In this document: positions 1-10,756 of the stretch, piece by piece
How the letters are laid out: each line of letters starts with the position of its first letter
How positions within the stretch are numbered: position 1 is the first letter of the stretch
The notes under the pieces: generated by a model
The model's input: only the letters and a program-made list of their open reading frames with translations
Database searches by the model: none
Told to the model about the DNA's origin: nothing
Position numbers and translations under genes: made by a program
From: Myrica gale
Lineage: Eukaryota > Streptophyta > Magnoliopsida > Fagales > Myricaceae
Reading direction: 5' to 3'
NCBI GenBank assembly: GCA_963930655.1
Contig: OZ005610.1
Location: forward strand, 12,281,001 to 12,345,000
Length of the DNA: 64,000 bases

Positions 1-1400
1 TAAATGTTCTAAGCTATAAGGTGTGGTTACTTTCACTTTTTGTTCAACTCCATCGGGAGGAGAGGGAGAGGGAGAGGGAGTGAGAGAAGTTGCGAGCCTC
101 GAGTCTCGACTGGTGAGCCACGTGATAGATTCGGTGACATTGGATGTTGTCCACAACTTTTTGCTTCATTCACGCTACTTTTCTACACACTCCACCTGAT
201 AAATGACCCAGCAACCAAAGTAATCGTGCTACTCTCTCTCACTGAAGTCTGAATATCGGATGTTTGGCCGCAGAGATTAAAGGAAATTCCATGTAAACAA
301 GTTAACAACATTACAAAACTTTGATAAAAAGAGGAAAACAGAGACAGATATCTGGACAAGTAAGACTGACAGCAACATAACACAGACACCCCCACCCCAC
401 CAGACTGACTCGATAAACAGGATAAAAAAGAGGAAGGGAAAGAAAATGAAACAAATGAAAGAGAAGGTATCTGTGTAGGAAAGTGGCTGGCCTCCAGACA
501 TTTTATATTGGTAGATGATGGCCACACGTTTTGTATTGATGATGGTCATCATTCATATTCTCTTATTACTGTTATTATCATTGCCTTTGCTGATTTCATA
601 GCTCTGGTTTTATTCTTTCACCCCCACACTCATTATGATATCACAGTTTACTGATTCAATCTTGCATTATATATAAAGTTGCAAATGGGTCGGTTAAAGT
701 TCCAGTGATTCCATTCATAGATGGCCCAGTTTTCTTTGGTACCAAAAGCCAGTGAAGATGTTGAAATTTCAATATGTATCTCAGATGAGTCTGATGTGGG
801 TGCATCATGATTGTGGGCTTCCACTTCCGAGCTATAATATCATTATGGTCATAGCATCGAAAGAAATGCAGAATGGATTCCCATCCGATGATTCTACTTA
901 TGTGTGAAAATGGGGTTTTGCGTCCTTGAGCTTCAGACCTCTGTTTGCCACCTAAATGAAAACAAGTGCCTTTTTGCTAAAGCTTAAGTTTACTTGAAAG
1001 AAAATTGTCCAAGACAGTTTTCACTTGTATCAATGGGCCTTGCTCTTCGACATGTTTTTTCCGAGTGCAAGTACTATGTTGCTGTTCGCAAATCGCAAAG
1101 ATATTGCTGTTCAACAGTATGGAACAGGCTTTGACTAATGGTTTAAGAAAGTCTAATGGGCTGCTACCCCTTCTTTCTCTTGGAAAGTGTTTTGAATGGA
1201 GATCCTCGAGATTTGCAGCAGAGTAACAAACTAAATAAAGAAAAATGCTTCAAGGGGTGTTACATAGTCGCTTTCCTTAAGACGATATTTGCCCCCACCA
1301 GTCTAGTATGTATATATAATGGTGTGTAATTGGGTTCAAGCAAGTTCGCCTCCCAGATACAATGAAGCCCAGATTACCAATCTGTTGTCTAACGGTGTTT
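1..1400. other. Intergenic sequence, nothing recognised
   Basis: No reading frame here looks like a known protein. There is a short purine-rich GA tract near positions 55-95 and otherwise plain AT-rich sequence. The short open frames lack family motifs, and several begin only with non-ATG codons. Confidence 0.5.
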
Positions 1401-2756
1401 TGCACTAACGAAGTTAGATTAGAATACCCTCATATTGTATTGTTGTAGCCAATAAATCAGAATTATACTTCTGCAGTAAATAGAATATGATAATTTAAGT
1501 AAGAATAAAGTTTGTAGGAATATAGAATGCTTAGAAGAAAGAGAGACAAAGTTTTGGTACAATTTTCATTCTGTAAATTTTGCAAATGAGGATGCCTATT
1601 TATAGATTTTGAGACACATTTTCACCAAGTGAGGTGATTTTTTCTGAACAGGTGCCTCTTTGTGAATAAGTACTTTTTCGTCACCAAAGGATACCTCTTC
1701 ATGTGAAAAAGAACTTTTTCCATTAACGAATACCTCTTTATGTAAGAGGTGCTATTTCATTAATGGACATACAGTTTCAAACGAAAAAGATTGAATTTCG
1801 TCCATTAGATCAAAGATCACTTGATCTCGACCATTCATTCTCCAACCACTTGGGTGGGTTTGAGTGTTGAGCCCGAGAAAATACTTGTACGGTTCTCTAG
1901 CACCCGAAAGCTAGAGTGTAAGCTATTGGAGAATAGTGGAAAACCTCAAGGCTCGGTGAAATAAGCTTGATGGGTGGATGTAGGCTAGTTTGCCGAACCA
2001 CCTAAAAATCACTTGTTTGCTTTTCTATCCCCACTCTTTACTTGTAGCACATATTTACTCTTATTGCATATTATATACTCGTGCTAAATTAGTAGTTCTT
2101 TGGAAACATGTCTTTGAGGGTCAATAGCGAAAAGTTTAGAAAACCAATTCACCCCTCTCTTGGGTTGCCTTAATCCTAGGACTCACAATTGGTATTAAAG
2201 CTTGATGCTCATTATACAAGATTTAATAATCTTGAGTTAGAATGACAACTTCAAGTTTCAACACTCAAGTTGAAGAGTTTTCCACACTAAGACCACATCT
2301 TTTTGACGAAAATGATTATGCTTATTGGAAAGCTATGAAGAAATTTTTTAGTCAATCCATCGATTATGATTTATGGTTATGCATTTTGAATGGTCAACAT
2401 ATTTATGGTTATGGTTATGCATTCTGTAAATTTTGCAAATGAGGATGCCTATTTATAGATGTTGAGACACATTTTCACCAAGTGAGGTGACTTTTCTTTG
2501 AACAGGTGCCTCTTCGTGAATAGGTACCTATTCGTTGTGAATATGTATCTTTTCGTCGAAAGGGTACCTCTTCGACACCAAAGGATACCTCATCATATGA
2601 AAAAAGTCTTTTTCCATGAACAAATACATTTTAAGGAAGAGTTGTCATTTCATTAATGGAAATACCGTTTCAAACGAAAAAGATTGAATTTCATCCATTA
2701 GATCGAAGATCAAAGATCACTTGATCTCAATCATTCATTCTCCAACAAACTCAAAA
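1400..2756 (+). mobile_element. Broken Ty1/copia fossil (family 1), mostly LTR
   Basis: Around 2190 a sequence like the copia primer-binding site (ttggtattaaagc) follows what looks like the end of a long terminal repeat. From 2242 there is a short stretch resembling a copia gag N-terminus, with the FD..(Y)AYWK-type motif. A block at about 1565-1850, with a TATA-like ctatttatag, is repeated in the same direction at about 2415-2756, so a second partial LTR follows almost at once and nearly all of the internal coding region is gone. The two copies have clearly diverged, so the insertion is old. The left end of the first LTR could not be placed. The element is broken. Confidence 0.6.
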
Positions 2757-4399
2757 CTTAAATCTGACCCTCGGATTACATCTATTTCAAATAGTTTAAT
2801 AGCATTAAGAAATGCTCACATTTCATCACCCTCCACATAATACTCTATCCACCGATACATTCACAATATATTTAAAAATAAAAAATAAAAGATATATATT
2901 AATATTTTGAAAATATTTTACAACACTTTCCTGATGGGTAACCAGCCCACTTGGGTGGCTTTGGGCTTAATTTCTTGGTGGTGATGCCGTGGGAGCAAGT
3001 GCTACATGTGTATGGGTCACGCTTATCCGTACATGTTGGAGAAGATTTGTGGGACGTTGTTGGTGGAGCTGATGTGAATCCTCCGGGGAATACTCTGGAA
3101 AATGCTGATGCATTAAAGAAATGACGAATTGTAAATGCAAAGTTAGAGTCTATCTCGAAGAGATCCTTATCCCATGATTTGTTTGAGAACATCATCAGGT
3201 GCACTTCAGCTGCCAATATTTGGACTACCCTCGATGAGTTGTTCAATAAAAAGGATATGACTCGATTGCAACTCTTGGAGACTGAGTTGGCAAATACAAC
3301 TCAAGGTAATCTTTCCATTTCTCAATTTTTCTTGAAGATTAAAAAATTTTGTTCAGATAATTCAGCTCTTGATTCTGAGGAGCCAATTTCTGAGGCACGA
3401 ATGAAGCGACATATCATTCGGGGATTGAAGAGGGAGTATATTCCCTATGTTACTTCTATTCAAGGATGGGCGAATCAGCCTTTCCTTGGTAGAGTTTGAA
3501 AATCTTCTTACTTCACAAGAATCATTGGCTCGACAAATGGCGGGATGTTCCATTTCCGGAAATGAAGGAGACGCCGCTCTCTTTTCTGGCAAGAAGAAAA
3601 ATTTCAGCAAAGAAAAAGATAAAAGTAAGAATGATGACCCGAGTAAGCATGGAAGTTGTGGCGACTCATCAGAAAGAAAAAAGTATAAAGTGTTACCGGT
3701 GTGGTAAACTTGGTCACATAAAGAAGAATTGTCGCGTGAAACTCAAAGAAGGAAACATTGCCAAGGCAGAAGCAGAAGGGGAATAAAAAACTAAAGAAGA
3801 GTGGGGTAAGTGCTTTATGATAGAAATCACTGAAACTAATGCTTCGTCTGCTGTCAATTATGAAAAGGATTGGGTTATTGATTCGGGTTGTGGACATCAT
3901 CTCACTGACGATGAATCCAAGTTCTCTAGTTTTCGAGACTACAACGACAATGATGGGATTATCACGGCGGACAACTCTATTAATCCAGTTGAGAAGGAAG
4001 GGGTCGTGATTATCAAAGGCGATGATGGTGACCATATCACACTCAATAGTGTGTTCCAAGTTCCTGGTATGAAAAAGAATCTCTTTTCCGTTGTTAATGT
4101 CGTTGATAATGGCAACTATGTCTTGTTTGGGCCGAAAGATGTGAAGTTTATTCAGAATATCAGAAATTTAGATGTTGATGTAGTCCACATGGGTAAAAGA
4201 GTTAAAGACATATTTGTTTTATCATCTACTGTCTCTTATGTTGATAAAATGAGTACAAATGATGGGCTGTCAATTTGGCATGCTAGATTGGGACATCTTA
4301 GCATGAAAAATATTAAAAGTTATGATTTCAAAAAGTTTGGTGAATGGATTGCCCTTAATAACCAACCTTGGTGGTGAAGTTGTTTGTGAGGGTTGTCTG

Positions 4400-5860
4400 T
4401 TGTGAAATTTTAATGTACTCGCAAGTGCACGAACCGTACCGAAGTATAGTAAGGCAAGTGCGAGGTCGAACCCACAGAGACTTGTAAAAACTAGGAAAAT
4501 TAACCAAACCTCAACTAAATGAATCCTAATCTAGTTCAGAAAAATGGTTTTTGTTTTTCTGAAACTAAATAGCCATAAAACCAAAGCTAATCCAAACAAA
4601 GAAAACAATTAATCTAATACTCGAAATAAGAAAACAATTAATTAAGCAAGACAATAGAAAAATCTATAAATTATCAAGAGAAAGGAATTAAGGTTTTCAG
4701 AATCCACCTTGCTAATTCATAACAACAATTATTCATGATCATTAGATTTTTCCCAGACTACTGCATGATAATCTAGAATTCAATCTCGTTACCAAGGAAA
4801 ATATTATCATCAAAGTTCACATATAAAAATCTAAAACACGTTCTTCTTCGCTTAAAAATATAGAATTAAATCATCTCCTGTACAAGTTGAAAACAAATCA
4901 CAAGAGATATTCAATTCTAAAATCAAACAATTATAATCCAAGCAATCAATTGAATCAGACTATTCTAAATCATTAGAAAAACATGATTGAACTCATATTC
5001 ATAAAATCATCTTAATCAATTCATGTCAAGGAAGAACAATTTAATCATTAAAGAACACATTCATGAGAAAAATTCAAATATCATGAATAATCATTGGTAA
5101 TCCTCAACAAGGTTTCATCCTCAACCTTAATTAAAAACTTAGCTACTCATTATCATGAAAACAAAATCCATAATATCAATACTAAACATTAAAAAGATAA
5201 ATAAAATAAACTGAATCTTAGAAGAGTAGTCACTGTGCTCTCATGAGAAGAAAAGCCAAGCCACCCATAAAATTCCCTTTCCAGCACATAGCTTTTCTCT
5301 TTTTTTTTTATTCGGCCAGCAGCTAGCTTTTCTTCTTTTTTTTTTCTTCAGCAACAATCCCTTTACTATTCAGCAGCAGCCCCCCTCTTTCTTTCTCTTG
5401 CCGTAGGTCTTTTTCCCTTTTAGTCAATGCGGCAACTTCATCTTTTTCTTATTTCCATCAATGCCCTTTTAGTTAGGTTTTCCTTTCTTTCCTCCAATCC
5501 CACGTGCTAGACTTCTCCTCTTTACATTATTATTTTTCATTTTTCTTGTCCTCACGTGCAAACTATTTCCTTCTTTTGGTTTTGTATTTTTTTTCTTTTC
5601 TTTCATTCATCCGCTTTGGGTTCTTCACTTGGACATCTTTTGTCCTAATTTTGTCATTTGAGTTCTTTCTTTGTTCAAGCCTGAATTTAACTCCTGCAAC
5701 ACAAATGTTCTTGCATTAATATGACATTTTAAACTCAAGGAAATATAATTACAAATTATTCCACAATTAATTAAAGTGCAAGAATTAAAGTAATGTACTC
5801 ATGATAATGCTTAATTTAATAAGAATAATTATGCATATTTAAGCTATTATCATTGTCAAT
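4400..5860. mobile_element. Unclassified 1.45 kb insertion inside the copia fossil
   Basis: The copia sequence is interrupted between its GAG-pre-integrase and integrase parts by about 1.45 kb of AT-rich, non-coding DNA, and copia homology resumes near 5860. The left edge has tgtactcgcaagtgcacg followed by a 'gaggtcgaacccacagag' stretch, a repeat type I have seen in many plant genomes but cannot place in a class. No LTR, TIR or transposase was recognised. The words aatgtactc occur near both ends. Confidence 0.6.
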
Positions 5861-8443
5861 ATGGAAAGGCACATCGTCTTCCATTTGACAAGTCTCTTTC
5901 ATGATGCAAATCTCCTCTAGAGCTCATTCATGGTGATTTGATGGGGCCTTGTTCTACACCTTCTTATTCAGGTTCTCTTTAAATGTTTGTTCTTGTTGAT
6001 GATTATACAAGATTTAATTGGGTGTATTTTATAAAGGAGAAATCTGAAGTATTCTCTAGGTTTCAAGTGTTTAAAGCAACTGTAGAGAGTGTACTCAACA
6101 AGAAGATAAAAAGGTTTCGAACCGACAATGGAGGAGAATTTACTTCTAATGATTTTCATGATTTTTGCCGAGACCATGGCATTCGAAGGGAGCTTTCTTG
6201 TGCCTATACACCGCAGCAAAATGGTGTAGTGGAAAGAAAGATCAGATACTTGGTGGAGACTTGCAAGAGTTGGCTTCATGCAAAGAATCTACCCAAGGCC
6301 TTATGGGTAGAAGGTATGACATGTGCTGCTTATGTGATTAATCGGGTTCCTCTTGGCCCAATTGCTATGAAATCTCCATATGAGTTGATGTTTGGAGAAA
6401 ATCCTAGTGTCAAGCACTTTAAAGTGTTTGGTTCTATTTGCTATGTTCATGTGCCCGATGCAAAGAGGACCAAACTGGATTTTAAGACCAAGAAATGTAT
6501 TTTCAATGGCTATGATGAAAGAAAGAAATGGTGGAAATGCATGGATCCTAAAAACCATTCTTTTGTGTTTCTCGGAATGTTATATTTGATGAAGTCTCTT
6601 CGTTTTACAATAAAAAAGTGTTGTTTTGGAGAGCTCCAGGCGTGAGAATCTTGATCACACTCCGCCACAAAAAGAAGTAAGTTTGCCTTTATCACTCAAT
6701 GCTCCTAGTAGCTCTTCCTTTCCTACTGTAGAGCAACCAAATAGGGGGAGCATGTCTAATTGTCCTGAGATGGAAGGACAACAAAGTGAAGAGGAAGTTG
6801 TTGGTGCACCACCTCTTAGGAATATTGTATTTCCAGCTCAGTATAGAGATGAGAATTTTGTATCCATACACTCCTGTTTTCTTGCTAATCCTATCGATGA
6901 TTGTGAGCCTTCTAGTTTTGATGAAGCTGTAGGCATTAAGGAGTGGAAGAAGCTATGAATGAGGAGATGAATGCTCTTTTAAAAAATCAGACATGAGATT
7001 TTGCCATTGCCCAAGGAAATGAAGCCCATTACTTGCAAATGAGTTTACAAAATTAAACGAAAGTCAAATGGAGCTGTTGATAGATTCAAGGCGAGGTTGG
7101 TGACTCGTGGATTCTCTCAGAAGTATGGGGAGGATTATGATGAGACATTTAGTCCAGTTGCAAAGATGACTTCAGTTCGAGTCGTTATTTCCTTGGCAGC
7201 ATACTATGGGTGGAAGCTTTGGCAACTTGATGTGAAAAATGCATTTTTGTATGGCGAAATCAACAAAGAGATCTATATGGAGCAACCCGATGACTATGTT
7301 TCTCAAGATCATCCGGAATATGTTTGCAAGCTCAAAAAGGCGTTGTATGGATTGAAGCAAGCCCCTATTGCTTGGTAAAGTAAAATTGCCGAATACTTGC
7401 AATTTTGTGGTTATTTTGCTTCTAACTCAGATTCTAGTTTGTTTGTTAAGAAGCAAGACAAGGTGCATGTTATTGTCATCTTGTATGTTGATGACATGAT
7501 TGTAACTGACAATGATGATGAAGAAGTTAAAAAGCTTCGGGGAGAACTTTTTGTTCGCTTTGAAATGAAAGATTTAGGACAACTTAGTCATTTTCTCTGA
7601 TTGGAAGTGACAGTTCTCAAAAGTGGAATTTTTGTGTGTCAACAAGGCTATGTGGAGAAAATTTTGGACAGATTTGGGATGAATCAGAGTAAGAAGTGCT
7701 CCACTCCTCCTGATGCAAATATTAAGCTACGACGTGAGAAGGTGATCTTCTTCCTGATCCTCGTCCTTATCGGGCTCTTGTAGGAAGTCTTATTTATTTG
7801 ACTATTACAAGACCGGACATTGCATTCTCGGTTGGCCTAGTTAGCCGTTACTTGCAAACACCAAGAAAACCTCATTTGGAAGCAGCGAATCATATCTTAA
7901 AGTATGTGCACTCTACTCTTGATATGGGTATTTTCTTCAAAAGAGATGTAGATTTTGTGCTGTATGGATTTTCTGATGCCGATCTTGGTGGTGACTTGGA
8001 TGATCGGAGGTATACTTCCGGGTATGTTTTCCTTTGTGGATCATCTTGTGTTTCTTGGTGTAGCAAAAAACAAGATTCAGTTTCTCTTTCTACGACTGAG
8101 GTGGAGTACAAGGCGGTTTCTCTTGCTACACAAGAATGTGTTTGGCTATGTAGGCTTGTTGAGGAAGTTTATTCATCATTTCAAAAACCTACCATCATCT
8201 ATGGTGACAATCAAAGTGCTTTGAAGCTTGCTACAAATCCGGTTTGTCACGCGAGGACTAAGCATATCGAAATTGAGCATCAGTTTGTTCGAAAAAAGTT
8301 CTTATGAGTTCAATTGAAGTTTTGGAGGTGAGGAGTAACAACAACATTGCCATATCTTTACAAAGTCACTTTCCAAAGATCCATTTGAATTCCTAAGGGA
8401 GAAGCTTGACATCGTTTCTAGAAAATCACTTTAAGGGGGAGTA

Positions 8444-9050
8444 TTAAATTTTAATGTGTATTTTCTAGAGTTTTTTTTTTGAGAATTGTAGTGAAGACAT
8501 TTATGTTTTTGTGTGTTGACCCGTTTACTATTGTTGGATTAATTTGGTCACTCTCTCATACCTTTCCACCCAACCATTGCAACATTTCACTTCTCTAATA
8601 CAACCTTTCATTTCTCCTATGCAAGCCTTCATCTCCCCATGCACATTCATCTCACCTTGACAAAATTCGAAATTCCTCCTTTGTCATGTGATAAGTCTCA
8701 TTTATCTTCTTGAAATTTCATGAGAATTATCTAGAATCTTTCCCCAAGTCCTATATATATCCTAGCATACCTCTCAAGCCATTCATTCCATCATATCTCA
8801 CCTAAACCCACAAAAGAGAGTGTTCCTAGTTTTGTCTCTAACACTTTTCATATATTGTAAGTGTAGTCCTATCCAAGTTGTATTATCTCTTTTCTTCAAT
8901 AAAAAGTGTGTTTCTTCTTTTAGTTTGATCTCTTCTACTTTGGTTGTGAGTCTTTGGGCTAGTGTGACTTTGTTACATTATTTGAGAATCGATTGTTCCA
9001 GTGAATTTGGGCATCGTATTTCTCTATAGTGTTTTCTGATTTTGATGCAG
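8444..9050 (+). repeat. 3' LTR of the family 2 copia fossil
   Basis: The stretch starts directly after the polypurine tract (aagggggag) and contains a tatatata-type box near 8753 and an AATAAA-like signal near 8900. The exact right end is uncertain because no matching 5' LTR is present in the window. Confidence 0.6.
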
Positions 9051-9275
9051 TAATCAGTATAGCCACCAGAATAAATTAAGAAGAGGTTTACTTACCAAAA
9101 TACACAAATAAAGACAATGCATGTTTACCGCGTGAAATTGGAATTTAAAATCAACTAATGACGATTTCCCTCGTCAAGGAAGAGAAGCCGACCGGACCAT
9201 TATCGTCAGCAGAGGGGAAAGACAGAAAATCTCTTCGTGACAGTGGATTGCCTCTTTTGTCATTCGAATATATTA

Positions 9276-9471
9276 GGGTGAGTTTGTTTTGTAAAATTTT
9301 AGTGTTGTTAAAATTTTAGGTATTGGGTTTAGTGAAAAAGTGAAGAGAGAGGTAATTTTTTATATTTTTTGTAGTGAAAAGTAATGATTTGATGGGGAGA
9401 GAGATTATATTGTAATATTTTATTGTGTTAAAATTTTAGGAGGGATAAAATTTTACAATGCAAACACAGCC
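9276..9471. mobile_element. Tourist-like (PIF/Harbinger) MITE
   Basis: The element is 196 bp, flanked on both sides by a 3 bp tta duplication. The left end reads gggtgagtttgttttgtaaa and the inverted right end ggctgtgtttgcattgtaaa, giving terminal inverted repeats of about 26 bp. A TTA target duplication with GG..GTTTG ends is typical of Tourist elements. A close relative lies at about 63.73-63.92 kb; both share the internal words gtgaaaaagtgaagagag and gagagatta. It sits about 170 bp upstream of the TATA box of the next gene. Confidence 0.75.
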
Positions 9472-9641
9472 TTAGTTTTCCTATACAAAATACAGCGAAC
9501 ATTATGCAATCCAACGTTTATGTTCCCAGATACTTCATTAAAAATTAATTTGATGTGAAATAGATATGTTCCAAGAATCTTCGGGAGAAATCGATGTGAA
9601 ATCCACGAATACTTTTCCAAATTTGACTTGACTAGTTGTAC

Positions 9642-9650
9642 ATATAAAAG
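9642..9650 (+). promoter_or_regulatory. TATA box of the 51-residue peptide gene
   Basis: The sequence atataaaag lies about 95 bp before the ATG at 9738. The spacing puts a likely transcription start near 9670-9680. Confidence 0.5.
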
Positions 9651-9737
9651 CAACACCCTCTCGTATTTCTGTGATTAGTTCTTCAAGGTTTGTGGCGGAG
9701 AAGGGACGTCGGGAGGTTCGTTTTCCAAGCGTTGGAG

Positions 9738-9893
9738 ATGGGGAAGGTTGTTTGCTCGGAGTTAGATGATGGTGGTGGTGGTCCTGATCTCATGGGACTG
9801 CTCATGGCGTTAGGCATCGCTATCACTCTCATGATCATCTGCAATAGTCCCCGCCCTCGCCGGGCTGTAGTTGCCATTCATGGCTATGGTTAA
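9738..9893 (+). CDS. Small single-pass membrane protein, 51 residues, unidentified
   Basis: The first ATG after a good TATA box opens a 51-codon frame ending in TAA. The protein has a short acidic and glycine-rich N-terminus (about residues 8-16), one strongly hydrophobic segment (about residues 18-35, LMGLLMALGIAITLMIIC) and a basic tail with PRPRR. That layout predicts a tail- or signal-anchored peptide with its basic side in the cytosol (inference). The in-frame codons upstream of the ATG are open but lack an earlier ATG. I do not recognise the family and assign no function. The downstream 400 bp looks like its 3' UTR. It would be easily missed by automatic annotation because of its length. 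Confidence 0.55.
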   Translation: MGKVVCSELDDGGGGPDLMGLLMALGIAITLMIICNSPRPRRAVVAIHGYG

Positions 9894-10330
9894 CAGCGGT
9901 CTTGACCAATGAAGGAGCACACTTGCTTTGGGATGGATCATTATACAAAATAGACTAAGATCCTTCAGGTACAAGTGGTTAGTTTTGCTTTCTGGAGGCT
10001 CCAGCCAGTCTTCTTTTTGCTGGCAGTTTAGGCAAGTCTTCTGTAGGAGAAGGATAGCAACCTTTATATATAACAAGGGATTGCAATTAATGAACGATGC
10101 AAAGGGATTGTCCCACACCTTGTGGTCTTGTATCTTGTCCCTCTTAGCCCGTTTGTGGTTGTCTTACAACCCTGATGACTGTTTATGATCTCATCATTTG
10201 TTGTCGCTACCCAATGTTTGGATCCGGTTACTGTAAGACCTTTGGTCTGTTTTTGGGTGTGATTTTGTTTGTACTAAACTGCTATTCTTGAATTTTAATA
10301 TATGAAATACATTTACTTAGAAAAAAGAAA
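9894..10330 (+). other. Probable 3' UTR of the peptide gene
   Basis: The stretch is T-rich non-coding sequence ending near 10,300 in a run resembling a plant polyadenylation region (aatatatgaaatac, then an A-rich stretch). No other feature was seen. An alternative is a retroposon tail. Confidence 0.35.
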
Positions 10331-10756
10331 AGAAAAGATCAATGTAAGACAGCAGACCACGTCAGGAAGCTTTCCAACAGCTATGAAAAGAACTAATTAA
10401 GACGGATTAATAATAGGATACAAGCACAAACTGCATATATGCTAAGTTAAGTAGTCCAGTGATCAGAAGTGATAATATAGAGCAATTTAAAGTGCAGATT
10501 ACCAACTTCTCTCCTCTATGAAATCATAGTTCTTTCCATTAATCGCCCCATTAGTGCTGAAACACGTATATTTCAATAAGGAAAAGCAAACGGAGGAGGG
10601 CGAGAGACGACGGGCAAAGAAAAACTTCCATCCCAAGGAGCCAATGACAAAAAAATATCATCACGTCTGATTTTTTTCTCTCCTCTTTTTAAGGATAAAT
10701 GGAAAAAACCAGCACCATGTGAGTACATCTCAGTACTTGAGGAAGATATTTTGCAC

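Larger units (their letters stand above)
2900..9050 (+). mobile_element. Broken Ty1/copia retrotransposon fossil (family 2)
   Basis: The copia gag-pol parts appear in normal order: UBN2-type gag (about 3.0-3.5 kb), CCHC zinc knuckle (about 3.7 kb), aspartic protease with a DSG motif (about 3.88 kb), GAG-pre-integrase (about 4.28 kb), integrase core (about 5.98-6.5 kb), reverse transcriptase with YVDD (about 7.1-7.6 kb) and RNase H (about 7.8-8.3 kb). The order protease, integrase, RT, RNase H identifies Ty1/copia rather than gypsy. A polypurine tract near 8432-8443 precedes a 3' LTR. The 5' LTR is missing; the left side abuts the family 1 fossil. It is clearly broken, with of the order of ten breaks, and is split by a separate insertion at about 4.4-5.86 kb. 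It cannot be dated by LTR comparison because only one LTR remains. Confidence 0.92.
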
